Positions 1 to 6,717 of a stretch of 64,000 nucleotides of DNA are shown one piece after another. The notes beneath the pieces were generated by a model. The model had not been told where the DNA came from and did not search any database. It saw only the letters and a list, made by a program, of their open reading frames with translations. Each line of letters opens with the position of its first letter. Position 1 is the first letter of the stretch. The position numbers were made by a program, and so were the translations under genes. Source of the DNA: Lishizhenia tianjinensis (GTDB lineage Bacteria > Bacteroidota > Bacteroidia > Flavobacteriales_D > Crocinitomicaceae); the NCBI RefSeq assembly GCF_900116425.1, contig NZ_FPAS01000001.1, forward strand, positions 1,374,085-1,438,084, in the 5' to 3' direction.

Positions 1-785
1 AGGAGGTGCTTATACGTCGTATCTATCTTGTCTACATACATATAATCCATGGCCGGGAAATCGGGGTTATAATTAGAGAAATACATTTTGGTTTGCAGTG
101 TATCCACTATGGGCGAGATGTATTTAAAATAGTATGACTTATCAATGGCTCCCAATTTCAAAGCATCATATTCATCCACATAAACAGTATACATGATTTT
201 TGCACATTGTATATGCACATTACCACGGAAATCTCTGATGAGTTTTTCCGCTTTATTGGGCACCCTAAGCGTACTTAAAATTTCTCCGTTTTCATAAAGC
301 ATAATCTGACTCCCTTTTTTCAATTTCTTTTCATAGGCCAAAAGAATAATTCTGTTCTTCCCTATTAATTCAAAATCAGCAACGCTCAATTCTTTTGAAC
401 CAAAAACGGTATCGGGGAGTTTATTCGAAAAAATGGTTACCCCCTCCTGAGAAAGTCCGTCGAACTCACAATCTATGCGCAATAAAAGGGTATCATCGTG
501 GACCATTTTGAGTGATTTATCAAAACTGGTAAACAATGTATCTTTAAAAATGTAATGCTCTATGCTTAAAGAAATCAAATCCTCTTTTGACTGTATATTA
601 AAGTAAGCAAATCCCTCGGCGTTAGAACTCGTTTGGATTTTTTCATTTTTCAAACTCAATAGCAGGTTTGCATTTTTCACTTTGCTGTCTGTATCCGTAT
701 CGTACAACTCAACTTTTAAGGTGATGTTTTGTGCGTAACTCGCGAAAGTCAACAAAAACAAAAAGAAGGGAATAGCGTTTCTCAT
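1..785 (-). CDS. Exported protein of unknown function, C-terminus cut off by window edge
   Basis: The frame is open from an ATG at 785 to the left edge (261 codons), so the 3' part lies outside the window. The product begins with a clear signal peptide (hydrophobic stretch FFLFLLTFASYA, likely cleaved after Ala18). The next 70 or so residues (DTDSKVKNANLLLSL, then a Gly/Phe/Tyr-containing strand pattern) resemble the beta-sandwich regulatory fold (CarboxypepD_reg-like) common at the N-terminus of Bacteroidota envelope proteins. No catalytic motif or lipobox is visible. It is transcribed divergently from recQ. A small palindrome (CTAGATT at 830-836 with AATCTAG at 843-849) lies in the shared intergenic region. 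Function cannot be assigned. Confidence 0.75.
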   Translation of the reverse strand, partial: MRNAIPFFLFLLTFASYAQNITLKVELYDTDTDSKVKNANLLLSLKNEKIQTSSNAEGFAYFNIQSKEDLISLSIEHYIFKDTLFTSFDKSLKMVHDDTLLLRIDCEFDGLSQEGVTIFSNKLPDTVFGSKELSVADFELIGKNRIILLAYEKKLKKGSQIMLYENGEILSTLRVPNKAEKLIRDFRGNVHIQCAKIMYTVYVDEYDALKLGAIDKSYYFKYISPIVDTLQTKMYFSNYNPDFPAMDYMYVDKIDTTYKHL

Positions 786-890
786 GGTTAATTTGTTTGA
801 AGTTTCTATTTTAAGAATGCCTAGAAATGCTAGATTCCATAAAATCTAGACAAAGATTCTAAAAATTAATTAGTCAATCGCATATATTCA

Positions 891-898
891 TAAATTTG
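891..898 (+). promoter_or_regulatory. -7 promoter element of recQ (TAnnTTTG type)
   Basis: TAAATTTG is an exact match to the Bacteroidota -7 consensus. It ends 12 bases before the ATG at 911, and the in-frame TTG at 896 lies inside it, which argues for translation from the ATG. I see no good -33 TTTG at the expected 19-base spacing. Confidence 0.45.
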
Positions 899-910
899 AG
901 CGATACAAGG

Positions 911-2806
911 ATGAGTAAAAGTTTAGAGATACTAAGTAAATATTGGGGATACGATGGTTTTCGTGGAAAGCAGGAGGATATCATCAATAGCGCCATTTAT
1001 GGTCATGACACTTTAGCACTTTTACCAACGGGTGGTGGTAAATCCATTTGCTATCAAATAGCAGGACTAGCTCGTGAAGGCATATGTATTGTGGTTTCTC
1101 CTTTGATTGCCTTAATGCAGGATCAAGTAGATAATCTAAAAGCCAGAGGAATAAAAGCCAAGGCTATCATTTCGGGGATGTCGAAGCGAGAAATTGACAT
1201 TACTTTGGACAATGCAAAATTTGGAGGATTAAATTTTTTGTATGTTTCTCCAGAACGTTTAAAGTCCAAACTCTTTCTCACGCGCTTTCAGCAAATGAAT
1301 GTTTCATTAATTGCCATAGATGAAGCGCACTGTATTTCTCAATGGGGACATGATTTTAGACCCTCCTACAGAGAAATAGCTAAAATACGTGAATACCATC
1401 CCAACGTACCCATGATGGCCTTAACTGCAACGGCTACACCAGAGGTAAAAGAAGATATCATTACTCAACTCGGCTTAAGAAATTTAAAATACTTTGAAGG
1501 GAGTTTTACCCGAGATAACATCAGTTACGAAATATATAAATCAGAAAACAAGTTAAAAGACTTGCTCGCGCTGGTTGACAAATTCAAAGGGCATACAGGC
1601 ATCATTTACTGCCAAACCCGCAAAGATTGTAAGCACATTGCAAAACTTCTACTCTCTTACAAACACTTGGTGGGAATATACCATGGAGGTATGGACGGTG
1701 ATAAAAGAAATGAAAGCTTACAAGCATGGTTGAGTAACCACATTCGAATAATGGTTGCCACCAATGCATTCGGAATGGGAATAGACAAACCCGACGTTCG
1801 CTTTGTTGCCCATTATCAAATTCCAAATTCCATAGAGGCCTACTTTCAAGAAGCAGGACGAGCAGGAAGAGATGGAAAAAAATCGAGAACCTTTGCCTTA
1901 TACGAGGATGAAGACTTACTACTCATGCGCAAACAACTCGAACAACAATTCCCACCTATCGATGATGTAAAATTGATGTATAGAGCGGTATGTAACTTCT
2001 TAAAAATTGCCATAGGCTCTGGAAAGGACGAAACCTATCCTTTTGACTTAAGAGAGTTCGCGAGTAAATTTAAATTGAACGTTGTGGAAGCCTACAACGC
2101 TTTGAAAATACTCGAGCTCAATGATGATATTGTTTTGAATGAAGCCATTCATCACCCTACTCGATTGAAGTTTGTAATTTCCAATGCTGGCGCCTACAGT
2201 TTTCAAATTAAACATGATAACTACTCCGGACTTATAACTTGGTTAAGCAGAAGTTATGCGGGTATTTTTAGTGAATTTGCCACTATACGCGAAAAAGACT
2301 TGAGTAAAAGATTGAGAATTACTGAAAAAGAACTGGACAGACAATTAAAGTTTTTAGAGAATAATGGTGTGGTAGAAATTCAATGGCGTAGTGATTTGCC
2401 TCAAATTTCATTTACCCATGAACGCTTGCCAGATGACTACCTTCGCATTAAAAAGGAAGCTTATCAAAACAGAAAAGACATCGCCTTCAACAAATTAAAA
2501 GCGATGACAGAATTATTAAAAACTACGCGCTGCAGAACTCAGTTTATACTCGCTTACTTTGGTCAAAGCTCTGAAGCCTGTGGAACCTGTGATGTTTGTA
2601 GATCTGAAGCCAATTCGGAATACACACATGAACAACTAAAGGCAGCCATTCTGGATCTTTTAAATAATGGCCATCTTAGCCTAGATCAGCTCAAATCAGA
2701 ACTCAATATTCGCGATAAAAAACAATTAACGCGCGTGGTAGATCATTTACTTGATGAAGAAATCATTCACTACAACGTAGCCAACAACCTTCTTTTACTT
2801 AATTAA
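911..2806 (+). CDS. recQ: ATP-dependent DNA helicase RecQ (short form without HRDC)
   Basis: Superfamily 2 3'-5' DNA helicase acting in recombination and replication-fork repair in the cytoplasm. Visible motifs: Walker A TGGGKS (about residues 40-45), motif II DEAH (137-140) followed by CISQWGHDFR, motif VI QEAGRAGRDG, and the RQC zinc-binding cysteines (CRTQ...CGTCDVC, near residues 540-565). About 60 residues with a helix-turn-helix look follow the zinc site. No HRDC domain is present, so this is the roughly 630-residue form rather than the longer one. I chose ATG 911 over TTG 896 because the -7 box overlaps the TTG. The stop overlaps the end of the convergent TerB-like gene by 8 bases. Confidence 0.95.
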   Translation: MSKSLEILSKYWGYDGFRGKQEDIINSAIYGHDTLALLPTGGGKSICYQIAGLAREGICIVVSPLIALMQDQVDNLKARGIKAKAIISGMSKREIDITLDNAKFGGLNFLYVSPERLKSKLFLTRFQQMNVSLIAIDEAHCISQWGHDFRPSYREIAKIREYHPNVPMMALTATATPEVKEDIITQLGLRNLKYFEGSFTRDNISYEIYKSENKLKDLLALVDKFKGHTGIIYCQTRKDCKHIAKLLLSYKHLVGIYHGGMDGDKRNESLQAWLSNHIRIMVATNAFGMGIDKPDVRFVAHYQIPNSIEAYFQEAGRAGRDGKKSRTFALYEDEDLLLMRKQLEQQFPPIDDVKLMYRAVCNFLKIAIGSGKDETYPFDLREFASKFKLNVVEAYNALKILELNDDIVLNEAIHHPTRLKFVISNAGAYSFQIKHDNYSGLITWLSRSYAGIFSEFATIREKDLSKRLRITEKELDRQLKFLENNGVVEIQWRSDLPQISFTHERLPDDYLRIKKEAYQNRKDIAFNKLKAMTELLKTTRCRTQFILAYFGQSSEACGTCDVCRSEANSEYTHEQLKAAILDLLNNGHLSLDQLKSELNIRDKKQLTRVVDHLLDEEIIHYNVANNLLLLN

Positions 2807-3200
2807 AATTCTCTTTAAAAATTGAAAGGAGTATTTCTGGCGGAACTACTTTATTTGGGTAATTAGACATTACAGCCAAAACTTTTTGAACAGACATAGG
2901 ATTGAGTCCCATACGCAATGCAACTTCCTTTAAAAAACCAACTTCCTCTTCTCCGGTTTCTGCATCTATATTCATCAACAAAACCAAACGATGAAATTGA
3001 AGGATACGCTCCACCTCTCCCTTCGGGTAATTGCCAGGACGCTTAGCATTTGCAGCGGCAATATAATCTTCCGGACTTAGGTTTAATCGTTGCGCGATTA
3101 TCGTTAAAAAATCCTCTTCAACTTCTTTCATTTCCTTATCTACTCTAGCTAGGTCGATAAGGTCTGATAACAACTGTAATTTCTCTGCTTTCTTATCCAT
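2799..3200 (-). CDS. TerB-like protein (tellurite-resistance TerB fold)
   Basis: A 133-residue helical cytoplasmic protein without signal peptide. The start LSDLIDLARVDKEMKEVEED and the second half (EEEVGFLKEVALRMGLNP) show the two-fold repeat of TerB/DUF533-like domains: an acidic 'xxADGxxxxxE'-type loop followed by a long amphipathic helix ending in a small-residue-rich segment. The role of stand-alone TerB-like proteins is mostly unknown; they have been linked to metal binding and membrane-stress complexes. It lies 16 bases downstream of the alpha/beta hydrolase gene on the same strand, so co-transcription is likely. A second TerB-like gene of different sequence is found at 6228-6647. Confidence 0.6.
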   Translation of the reverse strand: MDKKAEKLQLLSDLIDLARVDKEMKEVEEDFLTIIAQRLNLSPEDYIAAANAKRPGNYPKGEVERILQFHRLVLLMNIDAETGEEEVGFLKEVALRMGLNPMSVQKVLAVMSNYPNKVVPPEILLSIFKENFN

Positions 3201-3216
3201 CCCGATAAAAATAGCA

Positions 3217-4074
3217 TTATTCCACTATTTCTGCTTCTACCGGTTCTAAAACAAAATCCATCGTTGCACGAAGTACTTCTGGGTTCGTTAACATGCGATA
3301 ATGTCCTATATTCTCAAAGGCTATAAGTTTACTATCGTGCGCTGACGCATGAACACGCTCTGAGTTATCAAAAGGAATTACCTTATCGAATTTATCGTGA
3401 ATAAAAAGTGCTTTGTTGTAATCCACTTTTTCCAACTTGCGTTGAACCGTAATCTCTTTCACATCTTCTTTCACCAATTTCGTAGCCTCTGCGTAAACCT
3501 GATCAAGGGTTTTATCATTCAAACCAAACAAGCCGGCTAGTTCAGAAAACATCATTTCTATAGACTCAGGTACGGTTAAAAACACTAGGTGCTTTGCATT
3601 GACTTGCATTTCGCTCAATCCGTAAGCCGTAACTGCCGAACCGAAAGAATGCGCAACAAAAGACAAATTACTTTTATCATCTATACACTCCACTACGCGC
3701 TTAAAACGTTCTTTAGAAGCATACAAATTCGTTTTACTCAATTTAGATTTACCGTGGGCCGGAAGGTTAAAAGCATAAAAACGAATACCGGCATTATTCA
3801 ATGCATTGGCAACCTCTTGTAAAGCCGCCAAATTAGAATTCCATCCATGAACCAACACCACCTTTTGATCGGAGTCAAGATTATTTGTAATCACAGGAAA
3901 ACTTTCCTTTTCATCTTCTAAAATGATAGTTTGAAAAGCATCATAAAAGTTTTTTTCTCGTTCCCTAATCGTTTTTCTATTGGTGATTTGAAAAATATCA
4001 AAGGCTTTTTTCCCCGCAAGTCGAGACGAAAATATTTGGAGAAATTGTAAGTAAAACTTTATTAATTTGATCAT
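3217..4074 (-). CDS. Alpha/beta hydrolase, probable serine esterase/lipase
   Basis: About 285 residues. An alpha/beta-hydrolase core follows an N-terminal helical extension: oxyanion-type loop VLVHGWNSN, nucleophile elbow AHSFGSA (Ser in GxSxG-like SHSFGS context), an acidic residue in IHDKFDKVIP, and the catalytic His in ENIGHYRM. No signal peptide; the N-terminus (MIKLIKFYLQFLQIF) is hydrophobic and could associate with the membrane. Substrate unknown. The frame is open 30 codons further upstream, but a TATATTTG promoter element at 4100-4107 sits inside that extension, so the ATG at 4074 is preferred. It is followed closely by the TerB-like gene. Confidence 0.75.
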   Translation of the reverse strand: MIKLIKFYLQFLQIFSSRLAGKKAFDIFQITNRKTIREREKNFYDAFQTIILEDEKESFPVITNNLDSDQKVVLVHGWNSNLAALQEVANALNNAGIRFYAFNLPAHGKSKLSKTNLYASKERFKRVVECIDDKSNLSFVAHSFGSAVTAYGLSEMQVNAKHLVFLTVPESIEMMFSELAGLFGLNDKTLDQVYAEATKLVKEDVKEITVQRKLEKVDYNKALFIHDKFDKVIPFDNSERVHASAHDSKLIAFENIGHYRMLTNPEVLRATMDFVLEPVEAEIVE

Positions 4075-4099
4075 ATTATTTATTATGCATACACAGTTG

Positions 4100-4107
4100 C
4101 AAATATA
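4100..4107 (-). promoter_or_regulatory. -7 promoter element of the hydrolase/TerB operon
   Basis: On the minus strand the bases read TATATTTG, an exact TAnnTTTG match, 26 bases upstream of the ATG at 4074. No convincing -33 partner is visible. Confidence 0.4.
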
Positions 4108-4260
4108 CAATGCTTTTTTGCGTTTAATAAGAAGTGCAAAGAAATAATGAAGTTTTACCAACAAGATAACAATTATTACGTTTAGTTTGCTAGGTAAAAT
4201 TGTAACTTATTAAGACTGGAGTCTTTATATTTTATGATGGCTTTAAAGCCTAATAATACT

Positions 4261-4268
4261 TACATTTG
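4261..4268 (+). promoter_or_regulatory. -7 promoter element of the universal stress protein gene
   Basis: TACATTTG matches TAnnTTTG exactly and ends 20 bases before the ATG at 4289. A small perfect hairpin (AAGACT-GG-AGTCTT, near 4212-4225) lies just upstream. Confidence 0.4.
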
Positions 4269-4288
4269 AATAAAATTTGAACCCCCTT

Positions 4289-5098
4289 ATGAGCGCAAAT
4301 TTATACATAGTTCCGCACGACTTAACAGAACTAGGTGACAAGACACTAGAAAACACTATACTACTTGGGCGAAGAAGACACACGGCCATTCTACTCTTAC
4401 ACCTTGTGGACAAGGAATCAAAAATTGCAAAAGCGAAAGCACATTTAGAAAAGGTTGTTGCCAATTCCATTTGGGAAGAAGGTGACCCTGAAATTGAAAT
4501 AGAAGTAACCGTTGGAAACATCTTCGACGACATCGGCAGAATTTCGGAAGAAAAAGATGCGCGATTGGTTGTTATGGGAACACATGGTGCGAAAGGAATG
4601 CAAAAAATATTAGGTAGTTACGCTATTAAAGTAATTACTTCAACATCTACTCCTTTCTTGGTAGTACAAGACAGGGTGATTTACGAGCCGATTACCAAAA
4701 TCGTAGTTCCTATAGATTTAACCAAAGAAAGCTTACAAATCATTAATTACGCGGCTGACTTGGCTTTTATGTTTGATGCAGAGGTTCATATTGTTGGGGA
4801 AAAACAAACGGATGCTCGTTTAGCAAATCAGATAAAAATTAGAATTGCTTTGGTAAAGAAAGAGTACGAGGAGAAAAACGTTAAAAACGTAATTACTTTG
4901 CTCGGCGGATCTGGTTCTTTCCAAAAGAAGGTTGTGAATTATGCCAAAGAAGTAAATGCTGAAATGTTTGCATTAGCTTATCACTCAGAAAGTTTACTTC
5001 CTCAATTTGATGGCTTTGCGCAAACTTTAATTACGAACGCAGACAAAAAACCTTGTTTGATTATCAATTCAGAAGAAGTTTCTAATAGCTATTTCTAA
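4289..5098 (+). CDS. Universal stress protein, two tandem UspA domains
   Basis: A cytoplasmic protein of about 269 residues made of two Usp (Rossmann-like) domains, a common layout in Bacteroidota. Domain 1 (about 1-130) begins NLYIVPHDLTE and ends with the nucleotide-binding-type loop VVMGTHGAKGMQKILGS followed by TPFLVVQ. Domain 2 (about 135-268) begins KIVVPIDLTKES; its C-terminal loop has lost the Gly-rich ATP motif, so nucleotide binding there is doubtful. The family responds to stress and starvation. I chose ATG 4289 over an in-frame TTG at 4277 because the -7 box would leave almost no leader for the latter. A clear terminator follows at 5117. Confidence 0.85.
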   Translation: MSANLYIVPHDLTELGDKTLENTILLGRRRHTAILLLHLVDKESKIAKAKAHLEKVVANSIWEEGDPEIEIEVTVGNIFDDIGRISEEKDARLVVMGTHGAKGMQKILGSYAIKVITSTSTPFLVVQDRVIYEPITKIVVPIDLTKESLQIINYAADLAFMFDAEVHIVGEKQTDARLANQIKIRIALVKKEYEEKNVKNVITLLGGSGSFQKKVVNYAKEVNAEMFALAYHSESLLPQFDGFAQTLITNADKKPCLIINSEEVSNSYF

Positions 5099-5116
5099 AG
5101 CTCACAAATACGTATA

Positions 5117-5146
5117 AATCCTCCGGTTCGCTGGGGGATTTTTTTT
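5117..5146 (+). terminator. Rho-independent terminator after the usp gene
   Basis: AATCCTCC (5117-5124) pairs with GGGGGATT (5133-5140) around an 8-base loop, followed by a T run. Confidence 0.75.
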
Positions 5147-5206
5147 GCTCCAAACTTTAGGACTTTAAGCACCGAAAAATTACCTTCCAAATTATGACTT
5201 TTCGTA

Positions 5207-5214
5207 TATATTTG
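5207..5214 (+). promoter_or_regulatory. -7 promoter element of the IF-2 N-domain-like gene
   Basis: TATATTTG matches TAnnTTTG exactly, 17 bases before the ATG at 5232. Confidence 0.4.
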
Positions 5215-5231
5215 TAAAAAACACAAGTAAA

Positions 5232-6098
5232 ATGCGCTTAGGACAGTTAGCCCGTAGATTAAGTATCAAAACAGATAAAATTGTAAAATTCCTAGAGGAA
5301 ACGAAGGATACTAAAATCGGCGAACATCCTAATACAAAAATTCCTGACGAATTCGTAGACGACGTTATTAATCACTTCAAACCTGAACCGATTAAGGAAA
5401 TGGTAGCAGCTCTGAACGAAATTCCCGAAGAGTCCCTTCAGGAAAATCTTGTTGAAGAAAATCTTGAACCAAAAGAAGAGCAAGAAATTGAAGTAGAAAA
5501 CAAAGCGCCTCTTGAAATTATAGCAGAACAAGAAGAACCTCTTAACGATACAAGCGATGAGTCTGCGGAAAATCCCCATTCTGAAAATACAACTCCAACA
5601 GAAAATAACCCAGAAGAGGAAAGTCCATTAGAAGAAGAAGAATTAAACATCGTGGATGGAGTAATTAAAGCTCCGAAGCAAGAACTTGGTGGAGTAAAAG
5701 TGATCGGTAAGATAGATTTACCTGAACCTAAGGTAGAAACCCCAGAAGAGGCTATTTCTTCAGAAGAAACTCCTACAACTGAGCGCAGTGAGGAAGTTGA
5801 GGTGACCAAGGTAAAAAAACAGGTAAAACGCAAAACTCCAGAGCAAAAGCGCAAGCAACAGCAAGAAAGAAGACGCAAACAAGAACTAGCTGAGCAGAAA
5901 GCAAAAGAAGAGCGCAAAAAGGAAATTGAGCAACAAAAGCGAAAAGAGCACTATTTAAAGCAGTTGGAAGAACAAAAGGCTAAAGCTCCTGCAAAAAAGA
6001 AAAAGAAGGCTAAATCCCAACCAAAGAAAAAAGTAAAACAAGAAGCTCCAAAAGGAATTTGGAAGAAATTCTTGTATTGGTTGAATGATAAAAATTAG
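5232..6098 (+). CDS. Charged protein with an IF-2 N-terminal-like domain
   Basis: 288 residues, no signal peptide, no membrane segment. The first 55 residues (MRLGQLARRLSIKTDKIVKF ... NTKIPDEFVDDVINHF) resemble the small helical IF2_N domain seen in front of bacterial initiation factor 2, but no GTPase follows. Residues 60-190 are strongly acidic (Glu-rich, low complexity); residues 195-280 are strongly basic (Lys/Arg/Gln-rich, probably coiled coil or nucleic-acid binding), ending in a short aromatic tail WKKFLYWLNDKN. The acidic-then-basic layout suggests a nucleic-acid- or ribosome-associated protein. That is inference; I do not know a function for the family. It is monocistronic with its own promoter and a terminator at 6181. 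Confidence 0.7.
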   Translation: MRLGQLARRLSIKTDKIVKFLEETKDTKIGEHPNTKIPDEFVDDVINHFKPEPIKEMVAALNEIPEESLQENLVEENLEPKEEQEIEVENKAPLEIIAEQEEPLNDTSDESAENPHSENTTPTENNPEEESPLEEEELNIVDGVIKAPKQELGGVKVIGKIDLPEPKVETPEEAISSEETPTTERSEEVEVTKVKKQVKRKTPEQKRKQQQERRRKQELAEQKAKEERKKEIEQQKRKEHYLKQLEEQKAKAPAKKKKKAKSQPKKKVKQEAPKGIWKKFLYWLNDKN

Positions 6099-6180
6099 AT
6101 TTTAGATCGTTAGACCTTGAGACTTTTAGACAACCTAGCAATTTAAGTTCTCGAAAGATAACACGACATTATACAAACAA

Positions 6181-6208
6181 AAAAGGCTGCCTAACGGCAG
6201 CCTTTTTT
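6181..6208. terminator. Bidirectional terminator between convergent genes
   Basis: AAAAGGCTGCC, a 4-base loop TAAC, then GGCAGCCTTTTTT: a perfect 11-bp stem with an A run on one side and a T run on the other. It serves the plus gene ending at 6098 and the minus gene ending at 6228. Confidence 0.85.
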
Positions 6209-6227
6209 AATTCTATCTTGAATCAGT

Positions 6228-6647
6228 TTATAAAACCTTATCCAATACTTCACTTCTTGATTTTCCGTCTAACAAGTGCTTTAAGATAAGCTCAAATTTC
6301 TCGTCCATGCTCTCTTCTGTAAATCCTAGAGCAATTCCGTATTTTCTCACCAATTTCAATTCGTTTGCATCAGCATGACCGTTGATAGCAACCATCTGCA
6401 TCAATTGAATAAAACGCTCGTATCTCTCTTCTCTTGTTGTAGGTGCAACGGTAGGGAAGTTAGCCGGATTTGCTTTAATCTCTGCAACTTGATCTGTTGT
6501 TAATCCAATTCTTGAAGCAATTCTATCTAAAAGTGCTTGCTCTTGGTCATCAATACCACCATCGGCACAAGCTATCAATAAAAGGTTTCTGTAATGTCCT
6601 CTGTATTTTGCTTTCTCTCCTGATTCAAATAATGCAGAAAATCCCAT
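6228..6647 (-). CDS. TerB-like protein
   Basis: 139 residues, all-helical, no signal peptide. The centre shows the TerB family signature: LLLIACADGGIDDQEQALLD with the acidic ADG..D..E loop, then a long helix RIASRIGLTTDQ, and a second acidic loop AINGHADANELKLVRKYG. A phosphate- or metal-responsive role is known only for Ter-operon TerB; this isolated copy has no other ter genes nearby, so tellurite resistance should not be assumed. It is the second TerB-like gene within 4 kb. It stands 70 bases downstream of the large AsmA-like gene's far end only by position; each gene faces the same way but the AsmA-like gene is downstream. Confidence 0.7.
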   Translation of the reverse strand: MGFSALFESGEKAKYRGHYRNLLLIACADGGIDDQEQALLDRIASRIGLTTDQVAEIKANPANFPTVAPTTREERYERFIQLMQMVAINGHADANELKLVRKYGIALGFTEESMDEKFELILKHLLDGKSRSEVLDKVL

Positions 6648-6717
6648 AATATTAGTTTTAAGTTTTCGCCGTGAAAATAATTCATTTTTTTAATACTTCA
6701 CCCTTAGTTGTCACTTT

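Noticed and set aside
896-910. TTG as the start codon of recQ
   Set aside because: The TTG lies inside the exact -7 promoter box TAAATTTG; the ATG at 911 is preferred. For similar reasons I did not use TTG 4277 (usp) or TTG 19736 (OmpA-type protein).
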